Part shown: in pieces, positions 8,712-18,440 of the stretch
How positions within the stretch are numbered: position 1 is the first letter of the stretch
How the letters are laid out: each line of letters starts with the position of its first letter
From: Rhizobiales bacterium 62-17
GTDB lineage: Bacteria; Pseudomonadota; Alphaproteobacteria; Rhizobiales; Beijerinckiaceae
Length of the DNA: 64,000 nt
Reading direction: 5' to 3'
NCBI GenBank assembly: GCA_001898965.1
Contig: MKVW01000005.1
Span: 239,224-303,223, forward strand
Translations under genes and position numbers: made by a program
Notes under the pieces: generated by a model
Told to the model about the DNA's origin: nothing
The model's input: only the letters and a program-made list of their open reading frames with translations
Databases searched by the model: none

Positions 8712-9965
8712 ATGAGTCTATTCGGAACAATGCGGACTAGTATCTCCGGCATGGACGGGCAATCGACCCGCATGAGCACGGTCGCCGACAACATCGCCAA
8801 TGTCAGCACCACGGGCTATAAGAGGGCGTCGACCGAGTTCGAAACGATCATCGGCAGCAATAACGTCAGAAGCTATACGTCTGGCGGCGTTTCGAGCCTG
8901 GTGCGCTACAATATCAGCGAACAGGGTGGGTTGACGGGCACGACGAGCACGACCGACCTCGCTATCCGCGGCGAAGGATATTTCCTGGTCTCCCGGGACA
9001 ATGGCCCGGCCTATCTCACCCGTGCCGGATCGTTCGTGCCCGATGCCGCGGGCTATCTGGTCAATACGGCCGGCTACTCCCTGATGGGCTATGATCTGTC
9101 CAATGCGAGCGCCTCTTCGGCAAACGGGTTGTCAGGCCTGACGAGAATCAACATCAACCAGACCGCGCTCGTCGCAAGCCCGACGACGTCAGGCTCCATC
9201 TCGGCCAATCTTTCTTCCACCGCCACGGCGGTCACCGATCCCGACAAGCTTCCCTCGGCGAACCAGGCGGATGCGACCTTTACCAGCAAGACGTCGCGGG
9301 TGACCTACGACAATCTCGGCGGCAAGGTCGAGCTCGATATCTATTTCACGAAAACCGCTGACAACACTTGGGAAATGTCGGTCTATAACAAGGCCGACGC
9401 GGCGGCAGGCGGCGGCTTTCCTTATTCGTCAGGCCCTCTCGCGACGGAAACCCTGGAATTCAGCCCAACCAATGGCGCGCTGACGAGCGGTTCTCCCGTG
9501 TCGATTCCCATTCCCGGTGGGCAAACGATGAGCTACGACATGAGCAACTCGACGCAGCTCTCCTCGCCGTTCCTCATCAGCAATGCGACGGAAAACGGCA
9601 ATGCGCCGAGCGCGCTGGACCATATCGAGATCAGCAACGACGGCATTCTGTCGGCTGTCTATCAGGACGGTACTCGGATCGCGAAATTCCTGATCCCGCT
9701 GGCGACGGTGGCGAGCCCTGACAATCTGCGGCCGATCGACGGCAATGCCTTTGCCGATACGGCGGCATCCGGTTCGATCCTGGTCGGCAACGCGCGGCAG
9801 GGCACATTCGGGTCCATCGCCTCCTCATCGCTCGAGAATTCGACGGTCGACCTTGGTTCCGAGTTGACGACGATGATTGAGGCGCAGCGTTCCTATGCGG
9901 CGAATTCGAAAGTCTTTCAGGGCGCGTCCGAGATGATGGACGTGCTCATGAATCTGAAAACCTAA
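8712..9965 (+). CDS. flgE: Flagellar hook protein FlgE
   Basis: FlgE (417 residues) builds the hook. The N-terminus shows the axial-protein motif ADNIANVSTTGYKRASTEFE at about residues 25-44, the middle is the hook domain, and the C-terminus has VDLGSELTTMIEAQRSYAAN followed by KVFQGASEMMDVLMNL, the standard axial helix. The gene has GATCAGGAG upstream and is separated from the transglycosylase by 55 bases. Length and motifs are normal. It is followed by a 127-base gap with a possible new promoter before flgK. Confidence 0.95.
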   Translation: MSLFGTMRTSISGMDGQSTRMSTVADNIANVSTTGYKRASTEFETIIGSNNVRSYTSGGVSSLVRYNISEQGGLTGTTSTTDLAIRGEGYFLVSRDNGPAYLTRAGSFVPDAAGYLVNTAGYSLMGYDLSNASASSANGLSGLTRININQTALVASPTTSGSISANLSSTATAVTDPDKLPSANQADATFTSKTSRVTYDNLGGKVELDIYFTKTADNTWEMSVYNKADAAAGGGFPYSSGPLATETLEFSPTNGALTSGSPVSIPIPGGQTMSYDMSNSTQLSSPFLISNATENGNAPSALDHIEISNDGILSAVYQDGTRIAKFLIPLATVASPDNLRPIDGNAFADTAASGSILVGNARQGTFGSIASSSLENSTVDLGSELTTMIEAQRSYAANSKVFQGASEMMDVLMNLKT

Positions 9966-9983
9966 AGTTCCCGTTCAATCCAG

Positions 9984-10017
9984 GGGCAATAGCGCTTCGG
10001 TCTAAACGCAATTGCCC
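9984..10017. other. Inverted repeat between flgE and flgK
   Basis: GGGCAAT (9984-9990) is complementary to ATTGCCC (10011-10017), with a 20-base loop; flanking CAG/CTG extends it with one bulge. No T run follows. It may stabilise the flgE message end. Confidence 0.35.
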
Positions 10018-10049
10018 TGAGTTCCCATTTTGATGCGTCTTTGTGAGGT

Positions 10050-10080
10050 TTGACGGGGTCAGGCCGCAAAACGCTATAGT
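10050..10080 (+). promoter_or_regulatory. Possible sigma-70-like promoter before flgK
   Basis: TTGACG (10050-10055) is followed 17 bases later by GCTATA (10073-10078), or 19 bases later by TATAGT (10075-10080). A start just downstream would leave almost no leader before the flgK ATG at 10093, which weakens the call. Confidence 0.25.
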
Positions 10081-10092
10081 TGAGGATATGGG

Positions 10093-11565
10093 ATGACGCT
10101 CACAAGCGCTCTCAATAGTGCGAAATCGTCGCTTGCCACCGCCGCTCTCCAAACCAATGTCACCTCGCGAAATATCGCGGGGGCTTATGATTCGTCCTAT
10201 TCGCGCAAGATCGCCAATGTCGTCACCAATCTCGACGGCACTGGCTATGTCGCCTCCGTCACCCGCGCGACGAATTCGGCCTTGCAGACCAAGGTGTGGG
10301 GCGCGACTTCCAGTGCCGCGGCCAGTTCCGCTTTGTCGACGGGGCTCGATCAGATTTCGCAAACGATCGGCAAGTCCACGGACGCCCGTTCGGTGTCGTC
10401 ACAGATCGCTGGCCTGAATACCGCGTTGTTGACCGCTGCTGCCAGCCCGAACTCGCCGAGCAGTTTGCAGGACGTTTTGCGGGCGGCGCAGGATCTGGCC
10501 TCGGCGCTGAATGACGCGACCACCTCCGTTCAGGGGATCCGCAAGGAGGCGGATTCCAACATGGCGGCGTCGGTGGCCAAGATCAACGACCTCTTGGCGC
10601 AATTCAAGAGCGTCAACGATGCGATCGTTCGGGGCAGCACCTCCAACACCGATATCACCGACCAGCTCGACGCGCGTGACCGCATTCTGACGTCGCTTTC
10701 GCAGGAAGTCGGCATTTCCGTCGTGGTCGGCCCAGATAATGGCATGTCCATCTATACGGATAGCGGCGTTGCTCTGTTCGATAAGGATCCCCGGCAGGTT
10801 ACGTTTAAGCCGACCTCCGCCTTCTCGGCCGGCACGACGGGTGGCGCTGTTTTCATCGATGGCGTCGACGTGACGTCGCAGTCCTCGAACATGGGTATCA
10901 AGTCCGGCAATCTGTTCGGTCTGGCGCAATTGCGCGACGATGTCGCCGTGCAATATCAGAAGCAGCTGGATGAAACGGCGCGCGGGCTGATCAACGCTTT
11001 TGCCGAGAGCGATCAATCATCGTCCGGCGGTCCGACTCAGGCGGGCCTGTTCACATGGTCTGGCGCCCCCGGCATACCGCCGGCTTCGATTACCGATGGA
11101 CTGGCAGGTAGTATCAGCATTGCGGCCAGCGTCGATCCGGCGCGGGGCGGCAATTTGAATCTGCTGCGCGATGGCGGCATTTCGGATCCCGGCAACCCCG
11201 ACTATGTCTATAACAGCGCAGGCACGGCCAGCTATTCCGCCCGTCTGCAAGGACTTGTCGACAACCTGTCCGGCAATCAGACATTCAATTCCGCGGCGGG
11301 AATCAACACCTCCGGCAGCGTGTCGACCTTCGCGACCTCTTCTGCGGCCTGGCTTGAGGGCCTTCGGAAAAACGCGTCCGACAAAGCTGACCAGCAAAGC
11401 ACCATTCGTGATAGCGCCACGCAGGCGCTGACGAGTGCCACGGGCGTCAACATGGACGACGAACTGTCGCGCATGCTGGATATCGAACATTCCTATCAGG
11501 CTTCGGCGAAGCTGATCTCTGCGATCGATCAGATGTTCACCGTCCTGTTCCAGGCGATAGGCTAA
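10093..11565 (+). CDS. flgK: Flagellar hook-associated protein FlgK
   Basis: FlgK (490 residues) is the first hook-filament junction protein. The N-terminal axial segment is seen in LNSAKSSLATAALQTNVTSR then NIAGAYDSSYSRK, and the C-terminal one in MDDELSRMLDIEHSYQASAK then LISAIDQMFTVLF. The size is within the family range. GAGGAT 5 bases before the ATG serves as ribosome binding site. flgL follows after 4 bases, so the two junction proteins are made together. Confidence 0.95.
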   Translation: MTLTSALNSAKSSLATAALQTNVTSRNIAGAYDSSYSRKIANVVTNLDGTGYVASVTRATNSALQTKVWGATSSAAASSALSTGLDQISQTIGKSTDARSVSSQIAGLNTALLTAAASPNSPSSLQDVLRAAQDLASALNDATTSVQGIRKEADSNMAASVAKINDLLAQFKSVNDAIVRGSTSNTDITDQLDARDRILTSLSQEVGISVVVGPDNGMSIYTDSGVALFDKDPRQVTFKPTSAFSAGTTGGAVFIDGVDVTSQSSNMGIKSGNLFGLAQLRDDVAVQYQKQLDETARGLINAFAESDQSSSGGPTQAGLFTWSGAPGIPPASITDGLAGSISIAASVDPARGGNLNLLRDGGISDPGNPDYVYNSAGTASYSARLQGLVDNLSGNQTFNSAAGINTSGSVSTFATSSAAWLEGLRKNASDKADQQSTIRDSATQALTSATGVNMDDELSRMLDIEHSYQASAKLISAIDQMFTVLFQAIG

Positions 11566-11569
11566 ACCC

Positions 11570-12616
11570 ATGGCGAACACGATTTCAGGTCTGGCCGGTT
11601 CCGAGGCGATGCGGACTGCGATCCAGAAAATTCAACTGCAATTGGCCAAGGGGCAGAAGGAACTGGCGTCCGGAACCATCGCGGATGAAGGCCTGACGCT
11701 GGGTTCGAAAGTCGGGCAGGCGTTTTCGCTGAGCAACCAGCAGAGCCAACTCACCGCGATCCTGGAGACGAACAAGCTGGCATCGACGCGGATGCAGGCC
11801 CTGCAGACCTCAATGACGTCCATTATGTCGAGCGCGAAAGATTTCAGCACTCAGCTCATGGCTTCGCGTAGCAGCACCGAGAATGCTTCGAACATCGCGA
11901 CACAAGCCAAGACCCTTCTCGCGAGTTTCGAAGGCATCCTCAACACGAGCGTCAGCGGCGAATATATCTTCGCGGGCGAGAATTCGAGTGTGAAGCCGGT
12001 CGCAAGCTATTTCTCGACGCCCGCCTCGGCGGCGCAACAGGCGATCGATGCCAGTTTTCAGGCGACGTTCGGCTTTCCACCTGGCGATCCGCAGGCGAAG
12101 AATATCTCGCAGGCCGATATGCAGAGTTTTCTGGACAATCAGTTCCAGTCGGCTTTCGACGCCGCGAACTGGTCAGCGACGACGAGCTCGGCGTCCGACA
12201 CGCCGATCAAGAGCCGGATATCGCCGAACGAGAGCGTCGATACGTCCGTGACTGCGAATGAGCCAGCCATGCGCAAGCTTGCGATGGCATACACCATGGT
12301 TGCTGGCCTTGGCGTCGATCAGATGAACAGTGGTGCCTATCAGGCGACCATGGAAAAGGCGATCAGCATGATTGGCGAGGCCGTGTCCGATCTGACGTCG
12401 GCTCAGGCAAAAGTTGGATATGCGCAACAGAGGGTGAGCGCGGCGAACGATCGAATGACGCTTCAGAGCAATATGCTTGAGAGTTCTTTGGGTGATCTCG
12501 TGGGCGTCGACTACAATGAAGTCACGATGAGAATTCAAAGCCTCACCACGCAAATGGAAATGGCCTACACGGTCACTGGGCGCATTCAAAAATTGTCGCT
12601 GCTGAACTTCCTGTAA
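11570..12616 (+). CDS. flgL: Flagellar hook-filament junction protein FlgL
   Basis: FlgL (348 residues) is the second junction protein and is related to flagellin. The C-terminal region VDYNEVTMRIQSLTTQMEMA followed by YTVTGRIQKLSLLNFL is characteristic, and the N-terminal helix (AIQKIQLQLAKGQKELASGT) matches the FlgL/flagellin D1 domain. Only 4 bases separate it from flgK. The flagellin regulators flaF and flbT come next, so junction proteins and flagellin control lie in one operon. Confidence 0.93.
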   Translation: MANTISGLAGSEAMRTAIQKIQLQLAKGQKELASGTIADEGLTLGSKVGQAFSLSNQQSQLTAILETNKLASTRMQALQTSMTSIMSSAKDFSTQLMASRSSTENASNIATQAKTLLASFEGILNTSVSGEYIFAGENSSVKPVASYFSTPASAAQQAIDASFQATFGFPPGDPQAKNISQADMQSFLDNQFQSAFDAANWSATTSSASDTPIKSRISPNESVDTSVTANEPAMRKLAMAYTMVAGLGVDQMNSGAYQATMEKAISMIGEAVSDLTSAQAKVGYAQQRVSAANDRMTLQSNMLESSLGDLVGVDYNEVTMRIQSLTTQMEMAYTVTGRIQKLSLLNFL

Positions 12617-12645
12617 TGGACTGTCTGTAGGGTTTGGGAGCGGGC

Positions 12646-12993
12646 ATGTATCAGTTTCTCTATTCCGAAGTGCTTGACGATGATCCGGACGAGGCGCGGC
12701 GCCGTGAGCGCGAAGCTTTCGATCAGGCGTTGAGTCTGCTTCGCACGGCGGAGGAAAAAGGCGTCGGCTCCATTGAAACGGTGCGCGCGCTGCATTTTCT
12801 GCAAATGCTCTGGTCAATCCTGATCAAGGATTTGTGTGCGCCGGAGAACGATTTACCCAAGGATCTGCGGGCGGGTATCGTGTCGATCGGTCTGTGGGTC
12901 GCGAAGGAAGTCGACGCCGTTCGCAGCGGTACCGCGACATCCCTCGCCGATCTGATCGAGATCAATCAGATCGTCCGCGACGGATTGAAATGA
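12646..12993 (+). CDS. flaF: Flagellin biosynthesis regulator FlaF
   Basis: FlaF (115 residues) is an alphaproteobacterial protein needed for flagellin production, acting opposite to FlbT. The start MYQFLYSEVL is the usual family N-terminus; ATG 12646 has GGGAG 5 bases upstream, so an upstream TTG (12634) is rejected. The sequence contains the typical acidic/basic helix (DDPDEARRREREAFDQALSL) and the LLRTAEEKG segment. It is followed 7 bases later by flbT, the standard pairing. Confidence 0.92.
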   Translation: MYQFLYSEVLDDDPDEARRREREAFDQALSLLRTAEEKGVGSIETVRALHFLQMLWSILIKDLCAPENDLPKDLRAGIVSIGLWVAKEVDAVRSGTATSLADLIEINQIVRDGLK

Positions 12994-13000
12994 GGTCGAA

Positions 13001-13426
13001 ATGATCATTTCCCTGAAGCCGAAATCGAAATTCTACCTCAACGGCGCGGTTGTTCAGGTCGATCGCAAGGTCAATGTTCAGCTTCTGAACGATGCGGTTT
13101 TTCTCCTCGACATTCATGTCATGCAGGAGGCCGACGCCCGCACGCCGCTGCGTCAGCTCTACTTTGTATTGCAGGCGGCGCTCATGGATCCCAAGAGCGC
13201 GCCGGCGGTGCACGGCCTGCTGGCCTCGATGCTGCCGGCCCTCAACAGCTCGTTCGAGAATGCCGAGGTGCTGGCCGGTCTCCAGGTCGTCGCCAAGCAG
13301 ATCGGCTCGGAACGCTATTTCGACGCCATGAAGACAATACGCGGATTGTTCCCGATCGAGGACGACATTCTGCGCCCCAAATCCACAGAATCCGCCGAAC
13401 CCATCGTCACGGTCAGCGCCGCGTAA
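13001..13426 (+). CDS. flbT: Flagellin mRNA regulator FlbT
   Basis: FlbT (141 residues) represses flagellin synthesis in Caulobacter by binding the flagellin mRNA leader and promoting decay, and acts in flagellin expression in rhizobia. The N-terminus ISLKPKSKFYLNGAVVQVDR is the family hallmark, and YFVLQAALMDP and EVLAGLQVVAKQI are further conserved stretches. The structured flagellin leader at 601-743 is the obvious candidate target, and the second leader at 29584-29712 could be another; both links are inference. Confidence 0.93.
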   Translation: MIISLKPKSKFYLNGAVVQVDRKVNVQLLNDAVFLLDIHVMQEADARTPLRQLYFVLQAALMDPKSAPAVHGLLASMLPALNSSFENAEVLAGLQVVAKQIGSERYFDAMKTIRGLFPIEDDILRPKSTESAEPIVTVSAA

Positions 13427-13463
13427 CCTTCGTCGCCGAGTGTCGTTAGACGGAGAGAATCGC

Positions 13464-13859
13464 ATGCAGGTCAATTCCACCACCCAGACGTCCTCGACGA
13501 CGACGTCCACGACAACGGCTTCGGCGCCGACCGTGGACTACAATGCCTTCCTTCGGCTGCTCGTCGCGCAGATGAAAAACCAAGATCCGACCAAACCGAC
13601 GGATTCGACCGAGTTTCTTTCGCAGTTGGCGTCCTTCTCCAATGTGGAGCAGGCGGTTCAGATGAACAACAAGCTGAATGCCCTGCTGACCAATTCGGCC
13701 CTCTCCCAGGCCGACGGCATCATCGGCAGGACCTTGACCTCGGCGGACGGCACCATCAGCGGCAAGGTCAATTCGGTCACCCTGCAATCCGGCGGTCTGG
13801 TCGCGCTTCTCGACAACGGGACCAAGTTGCCGGTCACCGATGGTGTAATGGTCAGCTGA
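13464..13859 (+). CDS. flgD: Hook assembly cap protein FlgD, short form
   Basis: FlgD caps the growing hook. This 131-residue version has the N-terminal family core YNAFLRLLVAQMKNQDPTKP then TDSTEFLSQLASFSNVEQ but ends soon after a small beta domain, lacking the Ig-like domain of the longer enterobacterial FlgD; short FlgD is usual in rhizobia. ATG 13464 is chosen because GGAGA lies 7 bases upstream and the Thr/Ser-rich N-terminus is normal; a GTG at 13440 is possible but lacks support. One base separates it from fliQ. Confidence 0.9.
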   Translation: MQVNSTTQTSSTTTSTTTASAPTVDYNAFLRLLVAQMKNQDPTKPTDSTEFLSQLASFSNVEQAVQMNNKLNALLTNSALSQADGIIGRTLTSADGTISGKVNSVTLQSGGLVALLDNGTKLPVTDGVMVS

Positions 13860-13860
13860 G

Positions 13861-14133
13861 ATGAACGAAGCCGACGCGCTCGATATCGTCGATGCCGCGA
13901 TGTGGGCCGTTCTATTCGGTGCCGGTCCCGCCGTGGCGGCAGCGATGCTCATCGGCATCGCCATCGCGCTCTTTCAAGCCTTGACGCAAGTGCAGGAAGC
14001 AACGCTCACCTTCGTGCCAAAGATCGTCGTCATGGCGGTCGTCATCGCGTTCTCGGCACCGTTCGTGGGCGCCAAAATGTACGTGTTCAGCGAGTTTGTG
14101 TTTTCCCGTATCGAATCCGGCTTCGTTCACTAA
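13861..14133 (+). CDS. fliQ: Flagellar export gate protein FliQ
   Basis: FliQ (90 residues) has two transmembrane helices (about 15-37 and 52-75) and the family motif FQALTQVQEATLTFVPKIV between them. It belongs to the export gate with FliP and FliR. It begins one base after the flgD stop, so it is probably translated by coupling. flhA follows after an 81-base gap that holds only a doubtful 25-codon frame. Confidence 0.95.
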   Translation: MNEADALDIVDAAMWAVLFGAGPAVAAAMLIGIAIALFQALTQVQEATLTFVPKIVVMAVVIAFSAPFVGAKMYVFSEFVFSRIESGFVH

Positions 14134-14214
14134 GATGCCGGCGGGCGGATCAGGTCGCGTGGCCAGGAAATCGGGTGCCGCGCGCGGCGCTGTTCAAATG
14201 ACGCAGGAGTAGAT

Positions 14215-16311
14215 GTGAAGATGGCCGGGACCGTTGCCGCAAACCGGATCAGTGCCGGCCCGACCAGTATACGGGACATGGCGTTCGCGGCGTCTATTGT
14301 CTTCATTCTCTGCATCTTCTTCCTGCCGATCCCGCCGCTTCTGATCGACATCGGACTGGCGTTTTCGATCGCGTTCTCCGTGCTGATCCTGATGGTGGCG
14401 CTTTGGATTCAGAAGCCGCTCGAATTTTCGGCTTTTCCGACCATTCTGCTGGTGGCGACATTGCTGCGCCTGGCGCTGAACATCGCCACGACCCGCCTCA
14501 TCCTCTCGCACGGGTCTGAAGGCGTCACGGCGGCTGGCTATATCATCGGTGGATTTTCGAAGCTCGTGATGAGCGGTGATTTCGTCATCGGCATCATCGT
14601 CTTCATCATTATTATCACCGTCAACTTCCTGGTCATCACCAAGGGCGCCACGCGTATCGCCGAAGTCGGCGCCCGTTTCGCCCTTGATTCGATCCCCGGC
14701 AAGCAGATGGCCATCGATGCCGATCTGTCCGCCGGCCTGATCGACGAGAAGGACGCGCAGTTGCGGCGGCGCGAGCTGGAGGAGGAAAGCTCCTTCTTCG
14801 GCTCGATGGACGGTGCCTCGAAATTCGTGCGCGGCGATGCCATCGCCGGCATCATCATCCTGATCGTCAATATTTTCGGCGGCATCATTCTGGGCGTGAC
14901 GCGGCACAATATGCCGATCGGCGACGCGGCGGACATTTTCGTCAAGCTCTCCGTCGGTGACGGTCTGGTGTCGCAGATCCCGGCGCTGATCGTGTCGCTT
15001 GCCGCCGGCCTCCTGGTGTCGAAGGGCGGCACGCGCGGATCGGCCGAACAGGCCATCATGGGACAGCTCGGAAAATACCCGCGCGCCCTGTTCGTGGCGG
15101 CGAGCCTGATGCTGCTTCTGGCTTTGGTGCCCGGCCTGCCGTTCCTGCCGTTCGCCTTCCTCGCCGTACTCCTCGCCTTCATCAGCTATTCGATCCCGCG
15201 CCGCCTGAATGCGGCGAAAGCCGTTGCCGACCGCGAGAAGGCGGAAGCCGATTTGCAGGCGGAGGTCGAATCCAAGCAATCGGTGAAGGAATATCTGAAG
15301 ACCGCCGAAATCGAACTCTGTCTCGGCAAGCAATTGGCGGCGAAGCTCGCCACGTCGCATGAAGATATCGGGCATCGGGTGGCGAAAATGCGCCGCCGCT
15401 TCGCCCAGCAATATGGTTTCGTCGTGCCGGAAATCAAATTGTCGAGCAATATGAACACCGGGCCCAAGAGCTATCAGATCAAGATTCACGGCACGGTGGT
15501 CGCGGCCCATGAATTGCGGCTCAACGAAGTACTCGTGGTGCTGGGCGATGGCCGCAGGCCGGATTACCCCGGCGATGAAGTGCGCGAACCATCGTTCGGC
15601 ATGAAAGCGATCTGGATTCCGGAAACCTTCGCCAACGACTTGCGACACGACGGTTTTACCCCCGTCGACAATATTTCGACCATGCTGACCCATGTCAGCG
15701 AAGTGGTGCGGAACAATTTCGCGCAATTGCTCTCTTATAAGGACATGCGCAAGCTCCTGGATCGCCTGGAGCCGGAATATAAGCGGCTGATCGACGATGT
15801 CTGTCCGGCCCATATTTCCTATTCCGGTCTGCAGGCGGTGCTGAAGCTCTTGCTGGCGGAACGCGTCTCCATCCGCAATCTTCATCTCATTCTGGAAGCC
15901 ATTGCCGAAATCGCGCCGCATGCGCGCCGCGCCGAGCAGATCGTCGAACATGTGCGCATGCGCATGGCACAGCAGATCTGCGGCGACGTGAGTGAGGATG
16001 GCGTTCTAAAAGTTCTGCGACTGGGCAATCGATGGGACTTGGCCTTCCATCAAAGTCTTAAGCGCGACGGCAAGGGCGATATTCAGGATTTCGATCTCGA
16101 TCCCCGCATGCTCGAAGAATTCGGCGCCGCCGCCAGCACGGCCATCCAGGCGCGCATGGACGAAGGCCATCACTTCGTTCTCGTCTCGCCGGCGGAATCG
16201 CGGCCCTATGTGCGCATGATTACCGAGCGACTGTTCGCGGCCTTGCCGGTGCTGTCGCATCTTGAGATCGCCCGCGGCATCGAGATCAAAAGTCTAGGCA
16301 CGATTTCATGA
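14215..16311 (+). CDS. flhA: Flagellar export protein FlhA
   Basis: FlhA (698 residues) is the large export-gate subunit that docks chaperone-substrate complexes. The N-terminal half has about eight hydrophobic helices; the FHIPEP signature region ([20 protein letters not shown] then [16 protein letters not shown]) lies at about residues 143-178. The C-terminal half (about 350-698) is the cytosolic docking domain. The GTG start at 14215 is preferred since AGGAG lies 6 bases upstream; ATG 14221 is an alternative. The stop overlaps the fliR ATG (ATGA). Confidence 0.96.
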   Translation: MKMAGTVAANRISAGPTSIRDMAFAASIVFILCIFFLPIPPLLIDIGLAFSIAFSVLILMVALWIQKPLEFSAFPTILLVATLLRLALNIATTRLILSHGSEGVTAAGYIIGGFSKLVMSGDFVIGIIVFIIIITVNFLVITKGATRIAEVGARFALDSIPGKQMAIDADLSAGLIDEKDAQLRRRELEEESSFFGSMDGASKFVRGDAIAGIIILIVNIFGGIILGVTRHNMPIGDAADIFVKLSVGDGLVSQIPALIVSLAAGLLVSKGGTRGSAEQAIMGQLGKYPRALFVAASLMLLLALVPGLPFLPFAFLAVLLAFISYSIPRRLNAAKAVADREKAEADLQAEVESKQSVKEYLKTAEIELCLGKQLAAKLATSHEDIGHRVAKMRRRFAQQYGFVVPEIKLSSNMNTGPKSYQIKIHGTVVAAHELRLNEVLVVLGDGRRPDYPGDEVREPSFGMKAIWIPETFANDLRHDGFTPVDNISTMLTHVSEVVRNNFAQLLSYKDMRKLLDRLEPEYKRLIDDVCPAHISYSGLQAVLKLLLAERVSIRNLHLILEAIAEIAPHARRAEQIVEHVRMRMAQQICGDVSEDGVLKVLRLGNRWDLAFHQSLKRDGKGDIQDFDLDPRMLEEFGAAASTAIQARMDEGHHFVLVSPAESRPYVRMITERLFAALPVLSHLEIARGIEIKSLGTIS

Positions 16312-17063
16312 TGGCTCTCGGGGTAGATATTGTCCTGGTCGCCTTGGTCGTCTTCTGCCGTATCGGCGCCTGCCTCATGATCATGCCTGGGTTTTCGAGC
16401 CCGCGCGTGCCGGTGCGCGTCCGCCTGTTCATCGCGTTTGGCGTGACCTTGGCACTCACGCCCGTCCTGATGGATACGGTCCGCCCCACCGTGCCACCGG
16501 AGCAGGATCTGCGCTTCATCGCCCTGCTTATCTCCGAAACGCTGATCGGCGGCATGATCGGCGTCATGGGCCGCTGCTTCTTCGGCGCGCTGGAGACGAT
16601 GGGCACGGCGGCGGGCATGACGATCGGCATTACGCTGAATGTCGGCGCACCTGTGAACGAGGACGAGCCGCTGTCGCCGCTCGCCACGCTTTTGATGCTG
16701 ACGGCAACGATGATGATGTTCGCCGCCGATCTGCATCTCGAGCTGATCCGCGCGCTGGTCTCCTCCTATACGACCATGCCGGTCGCCGATGGCTTTCGGC
16801 CGCGCTTCGGCCTCTTGCAGGTGACGAGCGTCCTGGCGCGCGCTTTCCTCATCGCTCTGCAATTATGCAGCCCGTTCATCATCTTCGGCATTATCGTCAA
16901 TCTCGCCTTTGGTCTGTTGAACAAACTGACACCACAAGTGCCGGTCTATTTCCTGGCCTTGCCGTTCACCCTGGCGGGCGGGCTCATCCTGTTCCTGTTC
17001 ACGGTCAAATTCATTCTGACCGGATTCATCCAGGCTTTCGGTGCCTGGCTCACCACGGGGTAG
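16308..17063 (+). CDS. fliR: Flagellar export gate protein FliR
   Basis: FliR (251 residues) is the third gate subunit, forming the channel with FliP and FliQ. Several long hydrophobic helices are visible, and [20 protein letters not shown] near residues 19-38 matches the family N-terminal region. It overlaps flhA by 4 bases. The order fliQ-flhA-fliR is that of Sinorhizobium and Brucella. Six bases separate it from the small coiled-coil gene that follows. Confidence 0.95.
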   Translation: MMALGVDIVLVALVVFCRIGACLMIMPGFSSPRVPVRVRLFIAFGVTLALTPVLMDTVRPTVPPEQDLRFIALLISETLIGGMIGVMGRCFFGALETMGTAAGMTIGITLNVGAPVNEDEPLSPLATLLMLTATMMMFAADLHLELIRALVSSYTTMPVADGFRPRFGLLQVTSVLARAFLIALQLCSPFIIFGIIVNLAFGLLNKLTPQVPVYFLALPFTLAGGLILFLFTVKFILTGFIQAFGAWLTTG

Positions 17064-17069
17064 CGTGAC

Positions 17070-17468
17070 GTGTCGGATCGCCTGAAAAGCCTCGAACGGA
17101 TCGAACAGGCGCAGTCCTGGCGCCATCGCATGCTGGAAGCGCGGTTGTTCGAACTGCAGCGCCGCGAGGCGGAGCTTGAGCGGCAACAGCATGAGCTGAT
17201 GGCGAGCGTCAATGAGTATATTGGCGGCTATGGGCAGTTCGTCGAGCTGTTGGCGGCGAAAAGCCGTCGCCTGGAGGAGCAGCTGGCGCATATCCGGCAA
17301 AACAAGCTCAGGTTTGCCGCGCGCCTGCAAGAGGAAACCCGTCGCCTGAAGCTGTTTGGCCGATTGCGCGCGCGGGTCGAGACCGTCGTCCGGCGGGAGG
17401 AGGAGGCCAAGGATCTCGATCGCTTGATCGATCTCATCGGCGGTAAGCAGGCCGCAAGGCTCCCATAA
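17070..17468 (+). CDS. Small coiled-coil protein, FliJ-like
   Basis: The 132-residue protein is almost entirely charged helix (repeated Glu/Arg/Gln with leucine heptads, for example ARLFELQRREAELERQQHEL), with no signal or membrane segment. This shape, size and place in a flagellar operon suggest FliJ, the stalk protein that sits in the FliI ATPase ring. FliJ sequences are poorly conserved, so the name rests on form and context. It starts with GTG six bases after fliR. fliI is 4 kb away on the opposite strand. Confidence 0.5.
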   Translation: MSDRLKSLERIEQAQSWRHRMLEARLFELQRREAELERQQHELMASVNEYIGGYGQFVELLAAKSRRLEEQLAHIRQNKLRFAARLQEETRRLKLFGRLRARVETVVRREEEAKDLDRLIDLIGGKQAARLP

Positions 17469-17514
17469 GCTTCAACGACGAAAGTCCGGACGAGCAGTCA
17501 TCAGGGTCCATTTC

Positions 17515-18012
17515 ATGGCGATCAAGCCGCCTTCCGACATCGTCCTGGACGTCGCCCGTTCGGCCGATCCCGCAAGGCTGAATGTCGCGGTCCGAAAACT
17601 GACCGAGGCCGGGTCGCGAACGGGTGCGACCGATTTCGCCGCCGATCTGGCCGCTTTGGCCGGGGACAAGAATGCGGTCGCCGGGTTCGCCAATATCCGC
17701 GCGCATCTGCCCGTCGCGACGCCGACGACCGGCACGGCGAGCCCCGGCGCGCAGAAGACAGCGAAGGAATTCGAGGCCGTTCTGCTGCAAAAGAGCATCG
17801 AGGTCATGTTGCCCAACAGCAGCAAAATCTACGGCAAGGGCAATGCGGGCAGCATCTGGAAGTCGATGCTGGCGCAGGAGCTGGCCAATCAGCTCGTCAA
17901 TCGTGGCGGCATCGGGCTGGCGTCCTATGTCGCGACCTACATTGATCAGAAGGCGGCGGCGGTTGCCGCCACCACGGCCACCGACACCAGTCAGAAAACC
18001 GGGAACAGTTGA
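17515..18012 (+). CDS. Rod-binding protein (FlgJ N-terminal type)
   Basis: The second half of this 165-residue protein has KEFEAVLLQKSIEVMLPNSS then IWKSMLAQELANQLVNRGGI, the rod-binding domain found at the N-terminus of FlgJ. In enterobacteria FlgJ also carries a muramidase domain; here that domain is absent, and the separate transglycosylase at 8066 may supply the activity (inference). The N-terminal 70 residues are low in conservation. The family is also known as CheL in alphaproteobacteria. It is followed by the flgN-like gene. Confidence 0.85.
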   Translation: MAIKPPSDIVLDVARSADPARLNVAVRKLTEAGSRTGATDFAADLAALAGDKNAVAGFANIRAHLPVATPTTGTASPGAQKTAKEFEAVLLQKSIEVMLPNSSKIYGKGNAGSIWKSMLAQELANQLVNRGGIGLASYVATYIDQKAAAVAATTATDTSQKTGNS

Positions 18013-18035
18013 TCCCAGACAACGAGAGGCATCAC

Positions 18036-18440
18036 ATGGATTTACAGAGCTCCGATCCGCAGGGCTCTCGTCTTGCGCTCGATCCGTCGTCACAGGCGGC
18101 CTTTCGCAATGCGGTGACGCGCCTGGAACAAACGCTGGTCCAGGAGATCGAGAGCCTTTCGGGAAACGATCTTTCGCAATTGCGGGAGTTCAACGACCGC
18201 AAAAGCCGCGGCCTGCTCGATCTCATGCGCGTCACGCGCTCCGTTAGCATCGAGGACCTGGATGGCGAGAGCATCGACAGGCTGAAGAGCCTGCGCGCCA
18301 TTTTGGATGAGAACCAGCGGGTCATCACGAACCATCTGGTCGCGGCGCGGGAGATTTCCGACGTTCTCGCTCAGGCGATGGAATCGGTGGAGTCGGACGG
18401 GACCTATTCGGAGCGGATAGGCCGCGAGCGGAAAGGATGA
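18036..18440 (+). CDS. FlgN-like export chaperone (putative)
   Basis: This 134-residue protein is predicted to be all helix, with conserved-looking segments NAVTRLEQTLVQEIESLSGN and LREFNDRKSRGLLDLMRVTR, similar in layout to FlgN chaperones of the junction proteins FlgK and FlgL. ATG 18036 has GAGAGG 6 bases upstream; the in-frame TTG at 18009 is rejected. It overlaps the next gene by 4 bases (ATGA). The function is inferred from size, helical pattern and location. Confidence 0.6.
   Translation: MDLQSSDPQGSRLALDPSSQAAFRNAVTRLEQTLVQEIESLSGNDLSQLREFNDRKSRGLLDLMRVTRSVSIEDLDGESIDRLKSLRAILDENQRVITNHLVAAREISDVLAQAMESVESDGTYSERIGRERKG

Noticed and set aside
14135..14212. 25-codon frame between fliQ and flhA
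   Set aside because: No binding site before its ATG, and no conserved look. It only places a stop near the flhA start.
14194..15951. 585-codon frame antisense to flhA
   Set aside because: The product is rich in His, Arg and Gln with no recognisable domain; flhA on the other strand is complete.
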